DNA of 64,000 bases from Saprospiraceae bacterium (GCA_016714785.1 JADKCC010000062.1:62001-126000); one strand, 5' to 3'. Positions 48,062 through 58,901 are shown, counted from the first letter of the stretch. Program-made: numbers and translations. The notes: generated by a model not told the origin, from the letters alone.

Positions 48062-48775
48062 TTAGAAAGTGGCAGAAGTCATTGGTGGTCCACGAAGGAG
48101 TAAGGTGGTTGGGTAATTTCTTCGGCAGTATATTTCGTCTTTAATAAATGTTATGAATGTTTTTCCAATGTTAAGTATCGAAACTATAATTTGTTTAACT
48201 CGCTTGTTCAATGACGGTAACACTGCTTGCCAATCAAGTATGTTATTTACATCATTTTTTACAGGCAATAAATGAAAAGAAGTATATAGGAAAGTATCAA
48301 AATATTGGTTGAGTGAAGAAAGGGTATCTGCACATTGCCATGATAGTTTAGCAAATATTTCCCTATCAAAAGTGGCAGTACTCATTCCTATTAAATAAGC
48401 ACCATTTTGTTTTGTCGGGCCGACGACACTGCCATTTTCTTTTAATTTTGCTGCAGCAATTTTGACATCTGACACAGTCAGCGAAGGACAATCATTGCCT
48501 ATTGCGATTACATATTCGAATCCTTTAGCAAATAATTGGTCAAAAGCATTAGCCAATTTACATCCAAAAGTTTGGCCTTCTTGTTTGGTTTCATCAACAA
48601 TATAGTATGGGAGATCTGTTGATTTTGCTAGTTTATGTACGCTAGTATATAAATAATTTGAAGCTGCTTCGTTGGATTTAGCTGTGTGAGCGATGAGCTT
48701 AAAAGTAGATTCCGCTTTAGCTGTACGACTAAATATTAAGAGTGCAAGGTCATGTGTATGTATCGAGTCAGCCAA
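48062..48775 (-). CDS. DUF2064 / CofC-like nucleotidyl- or glycosyltransferase-fold protein
   Basis: The protein of 237 residues has a GT-A fold core. LALLIFSRTAKAEST replaces the usual LxxFxKxPxxGxxKTRL opening. YVIAIGNDCPSLTVSDVKIAAAKL is the typical acidic GxDCPxL motif, and VVGPTKQNGAYLIGM is the following D/N-GG-like strand. The family is related to CofC, but true activity is not established. The C-terminal 50 residues (ISILNIGKTFITFIKDEIYCRRN) look non-conserved. It lies upstream of the SusC gene on the same strand. Confidence 0.75.
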   Translation of the reverse strand: MADSIHTHDLALLIFSRTAKAESTFKLIAHTAKSNEAASNYLYTSVHKLAKSTDLPYYIVDETKQEGQTFGCKLANAFDQLFAKGFEYVIAIGNDCPSLTVSDVKIAAAKLKENGSVVGPTKQNGAYLIGMSTATFDREIFAKLSWQCADTLSSLNQYFDTFLYTSFHLLPVKNDVNNILDWQAVLPSLNKRVKQIIVSILNIGKTFITFIKDEIYCRRNYPTTLLLRGPPMTSATF

Positions 48776-48908
48776 ATTTACAATCTACTTGTTGTCGGGC
48801 AAAGATAATATAATTTAAATACGAGTGGTAAGTTACTTTTGGATTTGTATTGTTCAATATAATTTGATAGTGACTGTGTAGTGAAGTAATTTCGATCAAC
48901 TATTTTAT

Positions 48909-48937
48909 TTTGGTCTGAATCTTTTGTTGTATCTTTG
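48909..48937 (+). promoter_or_regulatory. Promoter of the queD-folE-fabD-yqgE cluster
   Basis: TTTG (48909-48912), 17 bases, then TATCTTTG (48930-48937) matches the Bacteroidota consensus, 23 bases before the first ATG. Confidence 0.75.
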
Positions 48938-48959
48938 CGGCCAATTTTGAAGATATAAT

Positions 48960-49379
48960 ATGGCGATGGTATATTTGACCAGGGTCGAAAAATTTAACGC
49001 AGCACATAAGTTGTGGATTAATGCCTGGACAGAAGATGAAAATTTTGCTTTTTTTGGTAAATGTGCCAATAAAAACTGGCATGGACACAATTATACTTTA
49101 TATGTTACAGTAAAAGGTACACCTGATCCTGTGATAGGATTTGTTCATGATGCTAAAAAACTGAGTAAAATCATCCGAGAGGTAGTGACCGATAAATTGG
49201 ATCATTCCAATCTAAATTTGGACATTGATTTTTTGCCAGAAGGGATGATGCCTACTACTGAAAATATGGCTGTTTTGATATGGGAACAGTTGGAGCCACA
49301 TATTCACGGCTGCACATTACATTGTATCAAATTGCAAGAAACTGATACCATTTATGCCGAATATTACGGCGAAAAATAA
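48960..49379 (+). CDS. queD: 6-pyruvoyl-tetrahydropterin synthase / 6-carboxytetrahydropterin synthase family (QueD)
   Basis: Acts on 7,8-dihydroneopterin triphosphate, the product of FolE encoded next door. Zinc-binding His residues are in KFNAAHKLW and WHGHNYTLYV. The catalytic Cys is in GKCANKNWHGH, whose spacing resembles eukaryotic PTPS more than E. coli QueD. The remaining signature includes VHDAKKL, LDHSNLN and PTTENMAVLIW. The length of 139 residues is typical. The role may be queuosine precursor synthesis, or a biopterin-like or folate branch. No other que genes are in the window. ATG at 48960 or 48966. Confidence 0.9.
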   Translation: MAMVYLTRVEKFNAAHKLWINAWTEDENFAFFGKCANKNWHGHNYTLYVTVKGTPDPVIGFVHDAKKLSKIIREVVTDKLDHSNLNLDIDFLPEGMMPTTENMAVLIWEQLEPHIHGCTLHCIKLQETDTIYAEYYGEK

Positions 49380-49385
49380 AATCTT

Positions 49386-49982
49386 ATGGCTTACAATAAA
49401 CAGGATATCTACGACGATGCGATCACTGAATCCATTGCAGCAATGTACGGAAATATGATCGATGCGTTGGGTGAGGAAAAGGAAAGGGAAGGTTTGGTGA
49501 AAACGCCTGAGAGAGCTGCCAAAGCCATGCAGTTTTTGACTCAAGGCTATCAGCAAGATGCGGGCGAAATCCTACGCTCAGCATTGTTTAAAGAAGACTA
49601 TAACGAAATGGTTGTCGTCAAAGACATTGAAGTTTATTCCCTTTGTGAGCACCATTTATTACCTTTTTTTGGTAAAGCCCATGTAGCATATATTCCCAAT
49701 GGCTATGTAGTAGGATTGAGTAAAATACCTCGTGTTATTGATGTGTTTGCTAGGCGACTACAAGTGCAAGAACGTATGACACATGAAATATTGCATGCCA
49801 TAGATGATGCATTGAAGCCACAAGGTGTAGCAGTAGTGATAGAAGCTTCGCACATGTGTATGATGATGCGTGGCGTACAAAAACAAAACTCTTCTACTAC
49901 GACATCCGCTTTTACGGGTGCTTTTAGGAAATTAGAAACAAGAAATGAATTTTTAAGTTTAATTACAGCAAAATTAAGATAA
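49386..49982 (+). CDS. folE: GTP cyclohydrolase I
   Basis: Converts GTP to 7,8-dihydroneopterin triphosphate, first step of folate and pterin synthesis. Hallmarks are EVYSLCEHHLLPFFGKAHVAYIP (zinc Cys and His), VVGLSKIPRVIDVFARRLQ, and the second zinc Cys in SHMCMMMRGVQKQNSSTTTSAFTG. The length of 198 residues is normal for the type IA homodecamer. It starts 6 bases after the pterin synthase stop, an obvious operon. Confidence 0.97.
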   Translation: MAYNKQDIYDDAITESIAAMYGNMIDALGEEKEREGLVKTPERAAKAMQFLTQGYQQDAGEILRSALFKEDYNEMVVVKDIEVYSLCEHHLLPFFGKAHVAYIPNGYVVGLSKIPRVIDVFARRLQVQERMTHEILHAIDDALKPQGVAVVIEASHMCMMMRGVQKQNSSTTTSAFTGAFRKLETRNEFLSLITAKLR

Positions 49983-50001
49983 AAAGATAAAGAATATACG
50001 T

Positions 50002-50877
50002 ATGACAGCTTTTGTATTTCCCGGTCAGGGCGCACAATTTGAAGGTATGGGATTGGATTTGTTTGAAACCAATGAAGCCGCCAAAGCCATTTTTTTAAAA
50101 GCAGATGAAGTACTTGGGTTTGAATTATCCAAAATTATGTTTTACGGTACTGCTGAGGAATTAAAACAAACTAAAGTGACACAACCTGCGCTTTTTGTAC
50201 ATGCTATCGCTACATTAAGAGCCAAAGCAGAGACAAAACCCGATGCCGTAGCAGGTCATTCTTTAGGTGAATTTTCTGCGTTAGTTGCCAATCATACATT
50301 GAGTTTTGAAGATGGATTGAGATTGGTCTATGCTAGAGCGATAGCCATGCAAGCTGCTTGTGAAGCGGTACCAGGCACTATGGCCGCAATCTTAGGTCTA
50401 GAAAATGAAGTGGTAGAAACAGTCTGCGAGAGCATAAATGATGTAGTCGTAGCAGCAAATTATAATTGTCCTGGGCAATTGGTCATTTCTGGATCGATGT
50501 CAGGCGTAGCCAAAGGCATGGAAAAATTGACAGAAGCTGGCGCAAAACGTGCCATCCAGTTAGAAGTTGGTGGTGCTTTTCATAGTCCATTGATGGAACC
50601 TGCTAGAACACAACTTGCAGATGCGATCATGAATACGACCTTTCATGCACCTAGTTGCCCTGTATATCAAAATGTTACTGCATTGCCCGAGACTGATCCT
50701 GAAATGATCAAACTTAACCTAGTATCTCAACTCACAGGTGCTGTCAGATGGACACAAACTGTAGAAAATATGTTGAAAAATGGTGTCACATCATTTGTAG
50801 AAGTAGGTGGCTCTGGTAAAGTCCTTTCAGGATTAATCAAAAAAGTAGATAGAGCCGTAGAAACCATAACCTTATAA
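50002..50877 (+). CDS. fabD: Malonyl-CoA:ACP transacylase
   Basis: Transfers malonyl from CoA to acyl-carrier protein for fatty-acid elongation. FVFPGQGAQFEGMG opens the domain. The nucleophile Ser87 is in AGHSLGEFSAL, an Arg in LVYARAIAMQ, the catalytic His in GGAFHSPLM (about 195), and the C-terminal motif is EVGGSGKVLSGLIKK. Size 291 residues, typical. It sits 20 bases after folE in a four-gene run rather than in a fab cluster. Confidence 0.96.
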   Translation: MTAFVFPGQGAQFEGMGLDLFETNEAAKAIFLKADEVLGFELSKIMFYGTAEELKQTKVTQPALFVHAIATLRAKAETKPDAVAGHSLGEFSALVANHTLSFEDGLRLVYARAIAMQAACEAVPGTMAAILGLENEVVETVCESINDVVVAANYNCPGQLVISGSMSGVAKGMEKLTEAGAKRAIQLEVGGAFHSPLMEPARTQLADAIMNTTFHAPSCPVYQNVTALPETDPEMIKLNLVSQLTGAVRWTQTVENMLKNGVTSFVEVGGSGKVLSGLIKKVDRAVETITL

Positions 50878-50878
50878 T

Positions 50879-51427
50879 ATGGCTATAAAAGCTGGAAATA
50901 TCTTAGTAGCAGAGCCTTTTATGCTTGACCCAAACTTCAAGCGATCTGTCATCTTGATCTGCGAACAAAATGATTTAGGCACCACTGGATTTATCCTTAA
51001 TAAACCATTGGATATCAGCATACAAGAGCTTGTGCCGGACTTTCCAAAATCCAAAGCTGCTGTACATGTTGGCGGACCTGTATCCGTAGATAGCCTATAT
51101 TTTTTACACAATGTGGGCGACATGTTGGACAATAGTGTGGAAGTGTGTCCAGGTGTATATTGGGGAGGAGATTTTGAAAAACTAAAATTCTTGATGGAAA
51201 ATGGCGTCATCAAAGACAATAATATAAGGTTTTTTGTTGGATATAGTGGTTGGAGTCAAGGACAGCTAGAAGAAGAAATGCAAGAAGCATCATGGTTGAT
51301 TGATGAAATGGATGCCAACTATTTATTTAGAATCAAACCTTTCGTCCTTTGGCAAACGGTGATGAACAATCGTGGTAATACTTACACTGTCATAGCTCAG
51401 ATGCCTGACTCTGTTAGTTTGAATTAA
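50879..51427 (+). CDS. YqgE/AlgH family protein (DUF179)
   Basis: A conserved protein of 182 residues, recognised from the opening AGNILVAEPFMLDPNFKRSVILICEQND, then GTTGFILNKPL, VHVGGPVSVDSLYFLHN and FFVGYSGWSQGQLEEEM. Biochemical role is not established. The ATG comes 1 base after the fabD stop, so the genes are co-translated or tightly coupled. Confidence 0.93.
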   Translation: MAIKAGNILVAEPFMLDPNFKRSVILICEQNDLGTTGFILNKPLDISIQELVPDFPKSKAAVHVGGPVSVDSLYFLHNVGDMLDNSVEVCPGVYWGGDFEKLKFLMENGVIKDNNIRFFVGYSGWSQGQLEEEMQEASWLIDEMDANYLFRIKPFVLWQTVMNNRGNTYTVIAQMPDSVSLN

Positions 51428-51635
51428 GTGTATAATCAAGCTTTTGGCTAAAAACAAAATGTGTCATTTGATCGAATTCCAATATGGAATATTAACGGTA
51501 AATATATAATTGAATTGAGATATTTATTCTGAAATGAAAGCAAAATGCCTAAAGAAAGTGCATCTTCGCTTGGAAGCTACGACGAACTTGTATCAAAGAC
51601 TTTGAAGTCCAGTGACTATTTGTAAAAGACAAGAT

Positions 51636-53501
51636 TTAACTTTTGATTGAAGTTTGTTTTAAAGCTTTGCCTATGTTCACATCTAATGCCTTGTGGGCTA
51701 AAGGTGTGGTATAATCATTCAGCGATTTCATAGCAAGTTCTATTTGGTCCTTGATATTGGACTTTACTGCTTCCTTGAGTAGATTGTTAAATTTGATGGT
51801 CTCATTGATTTCAGATGTTGTGAAGATATCTTTGTTTTGAGCAACAAATTTTTCGGCTGCGAGGATGACATTATTGGCTTCGTTTTTAGCTTCTAGTAAA
51901 GCTCTTATTTTGATATCTTCTTCTGCATTTTTTATTGAATCAATAAGCATTAGGGCCATTTCTTCTTCAGAAATTCCATACGTTGATTTGATCTCTACAG
52001 TAGTTTCAACACTAGATCTAAGCTCTTTTGCTTTTACAGTCAAAATCCCATCTGCATCCAAATTGAATTGTACCTCTATTTTTGGCAGACCAGCAACCAT
52101 AGGAGGTATGTTTCTAAGGATAAATTCTCCCAATTTCCTATTGTGTTGGACTAAATCCCGCTCTCCTTGATATACAGAAATACGCAGATTCGTTTGTCCA
52201 TCTATAGATGTTGTGTATTGTCTTCCCGCTCGGTGAGGTACTTTAGAATTTCGACTTATTATGGAGTCCATTAAGCCTCCGACAGTTTCTATGCCCAAAG
52301 AAAGCGGTGTAACATCCAATAATAAAATATCTTTTCTATTGCCAGCAAGAATGTCTGCTTGTATAGCTGCTCCCAACGCTACCACTTCATCAGGATTCAT
52401 ACTGTCATCGGGTATTTGGTCAAAAAAAACATTCAATTCCTTTTTGACTAGCGGTATTCTTGTTGATCCTCCTACCAGTATAACTTTGTCGATATCACTG
52501 TTAGAGAGATGAGTATCTTTCATGGCTTGAGCACATGCATCTATAGTCTTTGCTACAAGTGGTGATATCAATTTTTCAAAAGTTATCAAATCTAACTGTA
52601 CTGTATATTTATCTATGATGGCAGAATATACTTGATTTGTTGTTACCGTTTTTTTTGCATTTTCAGCTGCCAATCTTAGGCTTTGATTGAGCGAAATATC
52701 GTCATGGAGAGTTTGATCCGATATGTGATTGAGCGAAGACCAATATTGCATAATGGCTCTATCAAAATCATCACCACCCAGAAAAGTGTCACCAAAAGTT
52801 GCTAACACTTCAAATATGCCATCTTCGATGTGCAGGATGGAAATGTCAAAAGTACCTCCTCCCAAATCATACACCGCGATGTTACTGCTTTGAGATTTAT
52901 CTAATCCTATGCCATAGGCAAGGCTAGCTGCGGTAGGCTCATTGATGATCCTCAATACATCCAACCCTGCAAGCTTGCCAGCATCTCTTGTGGCTTGTCT
53001 TTGAGCATCATTAAAGTAGGCTGGTACAGTAATTACTGCTTTGCTAATCGTGGTTTTAAGATGACTTTCTGCAGTATGTTTGAGTGATTTTAGTATTTCA
53101 GCTGAGAGTTCCAAAGGGGTATAAAACTTTTCATCTACTCTGATTTTGACTAATGCATCTTTATCTTCATCTATTATTTCGTATCCAATGCTGGATTTCA
53201 ACATTGCAATATCTTTATAAGATTTGCCCATTAACCTTTTGACAGAAAATATGGTTCTTTCAGGTTGAGAGATTAGATATTCTTTAGCTTTTTGACCAAC
53301 TACTATATTTCCATTTTGTTCGAAATGCAGTACTGAAGGTGTTAAGGTATGTTGGTAATCTTCATTTTTTACAGTGATTGGCTGATTATTGGAGATGTAA
53401 GCGACCAAACTATTCGTGGTGCCAAGATCTATTCCTACTATAATATCTTTTATTGGTTCTTTGGATATGTCTCCTGATTTAATATCTATGGAAATCTTCA
53501 T
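51636..53501 (-). CDS. hscA: Hsp70-family chaperone HscA-like
   Basis: The product of 621 residues has an Hsp70 ATPase domain (VGIDLGTTNSLVAY at about 22-35, PAYFNDAQRQATRDAGKLAGL, YDLGGGTFDISIL, VGGSTRIPLVK) and a substrate-binding domain (DVTPLSLGIETVGG to about 500) plus helical lid. The N-terminal extension before GIDLGTTNSLVA, the short lid and the lack of the DnaK acidic tail fit HscA, the chaperone that helps release Fe-S clusters from IscU. No isc genes or hscB are adjacent, so a general Hsp70 paralog remains possible. Confidence 0.8.
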   Translation of the reverse strand: MKISIDIKSGDISKEPIKDIIVGIDLGTTNSLVAYISNNQPITVKNEDYQHTLTPSVLHFEQNGNIVVGQKAKEYLISQPERTIFSVKRLMGKSYKDIAMLKSSIGYEIIDEDKDALVKIRVDEKFYTPLELSAEILKSLKHTAESHLKTTISKAVITVPAYFNDAQRQATRDAGKLAGLDVLRIINEPTAASLAYGIGLDKSQSSNIAVYDLGGGTFDISILHIEDGIFEVLATFGDTFLGGDDFDRAIMQYWSSLNHISDQTLHDDISLNQSLRLAAENAKKTVTTNQVYSAIIDKYTVQLDLITFEKLISPLVAKTIDACAQAMKDTHLSNSDIDKVILVGGSTRIPLVKKELNVFFDQIPDDSMNPDEVVALGAAIQADILAGNRKDILLLDVTPLSLGIETVGGLMDSIISRNSKVPHRAGRQYTTSIDGQTNLRISVYQGERDLVQHNRKLGEFILRNIPPMVAGLPKIEVQFNLDADGILTVKAKELRSSVETTVEIKSTYGISEEEMALMLIDSIKNAEEDIKIRALLEAKNEANNVILAAEKFVAQNKDIFTTSEINETIKFNNLLKEAVKSNIKDQIELAMKSLNDYTTPLAHKALDVNIGKALKQTSIKS

Positions 53502-53807
53502 TTATGCGATCAAATTTTGCTGCAAAAGTACACAATTGTAACGTAGTAGTTTTCAATATGTTTTTAAAAAAAGGGATATATGAAGTTAATGCTTAGATAT
53601 TTTTAAATAAGAAGGTCTTCGAGTATGTTTATGATTTATTGGCTTAAAATCACTAACACATAATATGTATAACCAACTTAATGTGGATTATTTTAACCGC
53701 TCAATTTCTTTTTACCATAATATAACCATTAAAGGTTGATAAGTTTGAACCGAATTTATATTTTTACACCATAATATGTTAGTAATGTATTCTCCTAAAA
53801 ATTAAAG
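53502..53807. other. Divergent intergenic region
   Basis: Apart from the hscA promoter I see only AT-rich sequence. No convincing promoter for the carboxylase gene was found. Confidence 0.45.
53523..53556 (-). promoter_or_regulatory. hscA promoter
   Basis: On the minus strand TTG (53556-53554), 23 bases, then TACTTTTG (53530-53523), ending 22 bases before the ATG. Confidence 0.55.
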
Positions 53808-55436
53808 ATGATAGATTTAGAATTTAATAAAAATGAAGACGCCATGTTATTAATGGTATCTGAAGTGCAGCATAAATTAGAAAAAATTGCTTTGGGTGGC
53901 GGCAAGGATAGGATAGACAAACAGCATGCAGATGGTAAGTTGACAGCAAGGGAACGAATCAAGCAACTGATTGATCCAGGTTTCGATTTTTTTGAAATAG
54001 GTGCTTTTGCTGGCTTTGAGATGTATAAGGAACATGGAGGTTGTCCTGCAGCTGGAGTTGTGACAGGCTTAGGCAAAATCGAAGGGAAATTATGTATGAT
54101 TGTTGCTAACGATGCAACCGTCAAAGCAGGTGCATGGTTTCCTATTTCGGGCAAAAAAAATCTACGAGCTCAAGAAATAGCGATGGAGAATCGTATTCCG
54201 ATTATTTATTTGGTAGATAGTGCAGGTGTATATTTACCGCTACAAGATGAAATATTTCCAGATAAAGAACACTTTGGACGAATATTTCGCAATAACGCAA
54301 AAATGTCGTCTATGGGTATTACTCAGATAGCGGCTATTATGGGTAGTTGTGTTGCAGGTGGTGCCTATTTGCCGATTATGTCAGATGAGGCACTTATTGT
54401 GGATCGCACGGGCTCTATTTTTTTAGCAGGCCCTTATTTGGTTAAGGCTGCTATAGGTGAAGATGTAGATCAAGAAACACTAGGGGGAGCGACGACACAT
54501 TGTGAGATTTCGGGTGTTACCGATTACAAAATGCCAGATGACAAGACTTGTTTGGAGACTATTAGGAAGTTGGTTTCTAAAATTGGTGCTAGCGAAAAAG
54601 CTGGATTTGATAGGAAAGCATCCATAAAGCCTAAGATGAATCCTGCTGAATTACCAGGTGTTTTCCCTTACAATCCAAGTAAACCATACAATATGCTAGA
54701 AATCATCAATCGGTTGGTCGATGATTCAGAAGTGACACTGTATAAGGAAGATTATGGAAAGTCTATTTTATGCGGTTATGCTCGAATAGATGGTTGGGCA
54801 GTAGGCATAGTAGCTAATCAGAGATTGGTGGTAAAAAATGCTGCCGGTGAAATGCAGTTCGGTGGTGTAATATATTCTGACTCTGCTGATAAAGCTACAC
54901 GGTTTATTATGAATTGTAACCAAAAAAAGATTCCGTTAGTATTCTTACATGATGTTACGGGGTTTATGGTAGGCAGGAGGTCAGAACATGGTGGTATCAT
55001 AAAGGATGGTGCAAAGATGGTCAATGCTGTAGCCAATTCTACCGTGCCGAAATTTACTGTAGTCATCGGAAATTCTTATGGTGCTGGCAATTATGCCATG
55101 TGTGGTAAAGCGTATGATCCTAGATTGATTGTAGCATGGCCTTCGGCCAAGATAGCTGTAATGGGAGGCACTCAGGCGGCCAAAGTGCTAACTCAGATAC
55201 AAGTTTCTGCCTTGAATAAGAAAGGTGCAGCTCCTGATCCTGATGGTGAACAAAAATTATTTGAAGAAATCAAAAATAGGTATGAAGACCAAACCACACC
55301 ATTTTATGCCGCAGCAAGAATGTGGGTAGATGCCATCATTGATCCTAGAAAAACGAGAGATTTTATATCAATTGGCATTGAGATGGCAAATCATGGTGAA
55401 GTAGAGAAGTTTAACCCAGGGATATTACAAACGTAG
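53808..55436 (+). CDS. Acyl-CoA carboxylase carboxyltransferase (beta) subunit, methylcrotonyl-type
   Basis: Transfers CO2 from carboxybiotin to an acyl-CoA. The N- and C-terminal crotonase-like halves are both present. Diagnostic segments are KLTARERIKQLIDPGFDFFEIG, LVDSAGVYLPLQDEIFPDKEHFGRIF, GSCVAGGAYLPIMSDEALIV, LGGATTHCEISGV, and in the second half FLHDVTGFMVGRRSEHGGIIKDGAKM and GNSYGAGNYAMCGKAYDPR. These resemble methylcrotonyl/geranyl-CoA carboxylases more than propionyl-CoA carboxylases. The length of 542 residues fits. The partner biotin carboxylase could be the gene at 29989, but the biotin carrier is not in the window. Confidence 0.92.
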   Translation: MIDLEFNKNEDAMLLMVSEVQHKLEKIALGGGKDRIDKQHADGKLTARERIKQLIDPGFDFFEIGAFAGFEMYKEHGGCPAAGVVTGLGKIEGKLCMIVANDATVKAGAWFPISGKKNLRAQEIAMENRIPIIYLVDSAGVYLPLQDEIFPDKEHFGRIFRNNAKMSSMGITQIAAIMGSCVAGGAYLPIMSDEALIVDRTGSIFLAGPYLVKAAIGEDVDQETLGGATTHCEISGVTDYKMPDDKTCLETIRKLVSKIGASEKAGFDRKASIKPKMNPAELPGVFPYNPSKPYNMLEIINRLVDDSEVTLYKEDYGKSILCGYARIDGWAVGIVANQRLVVKNAAGEMQFGGVIYSDSADKATRFIMNCNQKKIPLVFLHDVTGFMVGRRSEHGGIIKDGAKMVNAVANSTVPKFTVVIGNSYGAGNYAMCGKAYDPRLIVAWPSAKIAVMGGTQAAKVLTQIQVSALNKKGAAPDPDGEQKLFEEIKNRYEDQTTPFYAAARMWVDAIIDPRKTRDFISIGIEMANHGEVEKFNPGILQT

Positions 55437-55557
55437 TAAGACTTTAAGTTTTTGATAGTTTGTGTTTTCGTCCATTTATCCTACCAAATCACAATAATGT
55501 TTTAATATTATTTTCACTATTCTATGGTAAAAAGGTCCTTGTTCTTAATACTGAATA

Positions 55558-55602
55558 GGGAAATAAAGGGAGTATTGCTATTCCGAACTTCCTTTATTTC
55601 CC
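55558..55602 (+). terminator. Strong hairpin after the carboxyltransferase gene
   Basis: A 16-bp stem (55558-55573 with 55587-55602), fully paired if one G-U wobble is allowed on the plus strand. There is no T run directly after it, so it may act as an mRNA stabiliser rather than a terminator. Confidence 0.5.
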
Positions 55603-55730
55603 TCAATCGACTTGTTTAATTTACCAGATGGTCTAAGGAGGCTTAATTTGTTTTTCCTGGTATGGTTAAAACAAAATTTACTGAGAGTGCAGTAGAAAAA
55701 TTTAAACATTGGTGGATGCGATAAAAAAGA

Positions 55731-56216
55731 CTATTTTAGCAGTTCGTATTTATAATCTATGATCTTTAATATCCTTTGACCTGTCTTAGGGTTAAGATTT
55801 TTTAGATATAGGTCCACATCCACTGTTTCAGATTCTTCTTTTTTGCCACTATCAAAAGTTACGTGGATAACTCCCTTTTTGCCTGGTAAAATTTTGTTTT
55901 TAGGATAGTCCAACGTTGTACAATCACAACCTGAAGCAATGTCGATTTCTATTGTCTCAGTACCAGTGTTGGTAAATATAAAATCAAATTTCTTGATCTC
56001 TCCTTTTTTGACTTTTCCTATGTTCAAATGCTCATTTTCGAATGTCATGTGGACACCTTTGATTTGTGCGGCTACCGCTTTGGATGAATGCTGTGTGGCT
56101 GGAGCTACTGTTACAGCTTTTGTATTTTTTGTTTTTGCTTTAGTCGTTTGAGCTGTAAGAGCGAAATTTCCAAATGTTACAATACCAATTAAAATTAATA
56201 ATCTAAAACCTTTCAT
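55731..56216 (-). CDS. Secreted DUF1573 (ASH-like beta-sandwich) protein
   Basis: A signal peptide (to about FALTAQ) precedes a low-complexity Lys/Thr/Ala stretch. A single DUF1573 domain follows: EHLNIGKVKKGEIKKFDFIFTNTGTETIEI, ASGCDCTTLDYPKNKILPGKKGVIHVTFDSG. The Cys-Cys pair in GCDCT is the family hallmark. These domains are common in exported Bacteroidota proteins and are of unknown function. The length of 161 residues means only one domain. No operon partner. Confidence 0.88.
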   Translation of the reverse strand: MKGFRLLILIGIVTFGNFALTAQTTKAKTKNTKAVTVAPATQHSSKAVAAQIKGVHMTFENEHLNIGKVKKGEIKKFDFIFTNTGTETIEIDIASGCDCTTLDYPKNKILPGKKGVIHVTFDSGKKEESETVDVDLYLKNLNPKTGQRILKIIDYKYELLK

Positions 56217-56361
56217 ATATTATACTTTTAAAGTGATTAATGACTTACTATAAGACGGCACAAAGGTCAAAAAAGTTTCTGTTTTATCCTCTTATAGATT
56301 TGTTAAAGTTTTAATAATGTATAATTGATAGCATTTTGTGATGCTTTGTTGTCTCATTTTT

Positions 56362-56375
56362 AGAGTATGTTTAAA
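56362..56375. repeat. Second copy of the MITE-like end
   Basis: AGAGTATGTTTAAA is identical to the end at 9351-9364. No partner end is found nearby. It could be a truncated element or the edge of one lost in the homopolymer block. Confidence 0.5.
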
Positions 56376-56484
56376 AAAAATAGTTCTATCATCTAAAGTA
56401 TGCAATTTTATAAAAAGTTACTTCTAGTGATCTTATTTGTTAATGATTTAGTGAAAAGGATATATCTTATCCAATCTCTGAAAA

Positions 56485-57847
<1,363 letters not shown>

Positions 57848-57875
57848 AAAAAATTAAAATACTGAAAACTAATGT

Positions 57876-58901
57876 CTATTGTAAAACTATTTTTTTAGAT
57901 ACTACATTTCTATCTTCTTTTATGGTGACAATGTGCATACCTGGCAAAAAAGGTACACTAATGGTTTGTGTGTTTTGCCCATCAATATTTGATGTTGCAA
58001 GAACTTTTCCACTAATATCAGTTATTTGGATGATGCTATTATTGAGAAATTTTTCATTTTTAAAACTTAGGATAATATTGCCACTTTCGCTTTGATAAAC
58101 ATCAAAATCTTTATCTGCTTTAGAAATATCTGATGAAGTAGATACTCCAACTACGTTGACTAAATTGGCGTTAAAGAAGCGGTAGTTATTTCCAACTTTT
58201 GTCCAAATCACTCCAGCTATTTTATATTTTTCAGCAGCTGCTGTCAAACCCATAGCACTTCCATTAAGGGTGAATGTAGTACCTTTGTCTATTTTTCCAG
58301 ATTGAAGTGGATTGTTAAAAACATTAGTTAAAAGGCTTTTTCGGAGTACGTTTTTATGCAGTTGAAGACCTGTTCTGCTTTCTTGTCTATTGAGCACATC
58401 TTCTAATAGATATAGACCAAAGTAATAATCTCCTGATTCCAATTCTGTTAAAAATTCTATTTTAGCATCTACACTTAGTAATTGTGATATTGGGTCCAAA
58501 GTCGCCTTTATACCAACTCCCGCCAATGTGTTTTCGTTTTTTTTATAATCGATTTCCCACTGAGTCTCTTCAATCTTGGTGGCAATATTATTGGAGTTTG
58601 CATTGATGTTGACGCCATCTACGAAAAAGAGAGGTTGACCTGACCCACCAAAATTTTTATCAAATTCAACCGATGTGGTATTCATCAAATCTCCGCTGTG
58701 ATGTACTGCCATGAACAAAACATTTTCATCTGCATATTTGTCAAATATTTGTTCTTTCATAGTCCATCCCCATGTACCACAATGAGGGCACCATGTAGCG
58801 GTCCTTTCATGAATTAAAATCCAGTTTTTGGTATTGACATCTTGTGCTTGACCGATAAAATAATTACAAACTAGGAATAAAAATATAACAAACTTTTTCA
58901 T
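57876..58901 (-). CDS. Omp28-related T9SS protein with thioredoxin-like CxxC domain
   Basis: A signal peptide (MKKFVIFLFLVCNYFIGQAQ) is followed by a thioredoxin-fold region with ERTATWCPHCGTWGW. The middle (QPLFFVDGVNI, YYFGLYLLEDVLNRQ, LHKNVLRKSL) resembles Omp28 family proteins. The C-terminal 80 residues are a type A T9SS sorting domain (DFDVYQSESGNIILSF to VSKKIVLQ). It is exported and surface-attached or released. A redox or chaperone role is inferred from CxxC only. The ATG at 58901 is chosen for the signal peptide; 20 extra codons upstream are in frame. It lies 71 bases after cysS. Confidence 0.85.
   Translation of the reverse strand: MKKFVIFLFLVCNYFIGQAQDVNTKNWILIHERTATWCPHCGTWGWTMKEQIFDKYADENVLFMAVHHSGDLMNTTSVEFDKNFGGSGQPLFFVDGVNINANSNNIATKIEETQWEIDYKKNENTLAGVGIKATLDPISQLLSVDAKIEFLTELESGDYYFGLYLLEDVLNRQESRTGLQLHKNVLRKSLLTNVFNNPLQSGKIDKGTTFTLNGSAMGLTAAAEKYKIAGVIWTKVGNNYRFFNANLVNVVGVSTSSDISKADKDFDVYQSESGNIILSFKNEKFLNNSIIQITDISGKVLATSNIDGQNTQTISVPFLPGMHIVTIKEDRNVVSKKIVLQ

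Noticed and set aside
51545..51625. Possible 26-residue peptide MPKESASSLGSYDELVSKTL...
   Set aside because: The frame is short, with no clear ribosome-binding site or promoter and no known relative. Cannot be supported.
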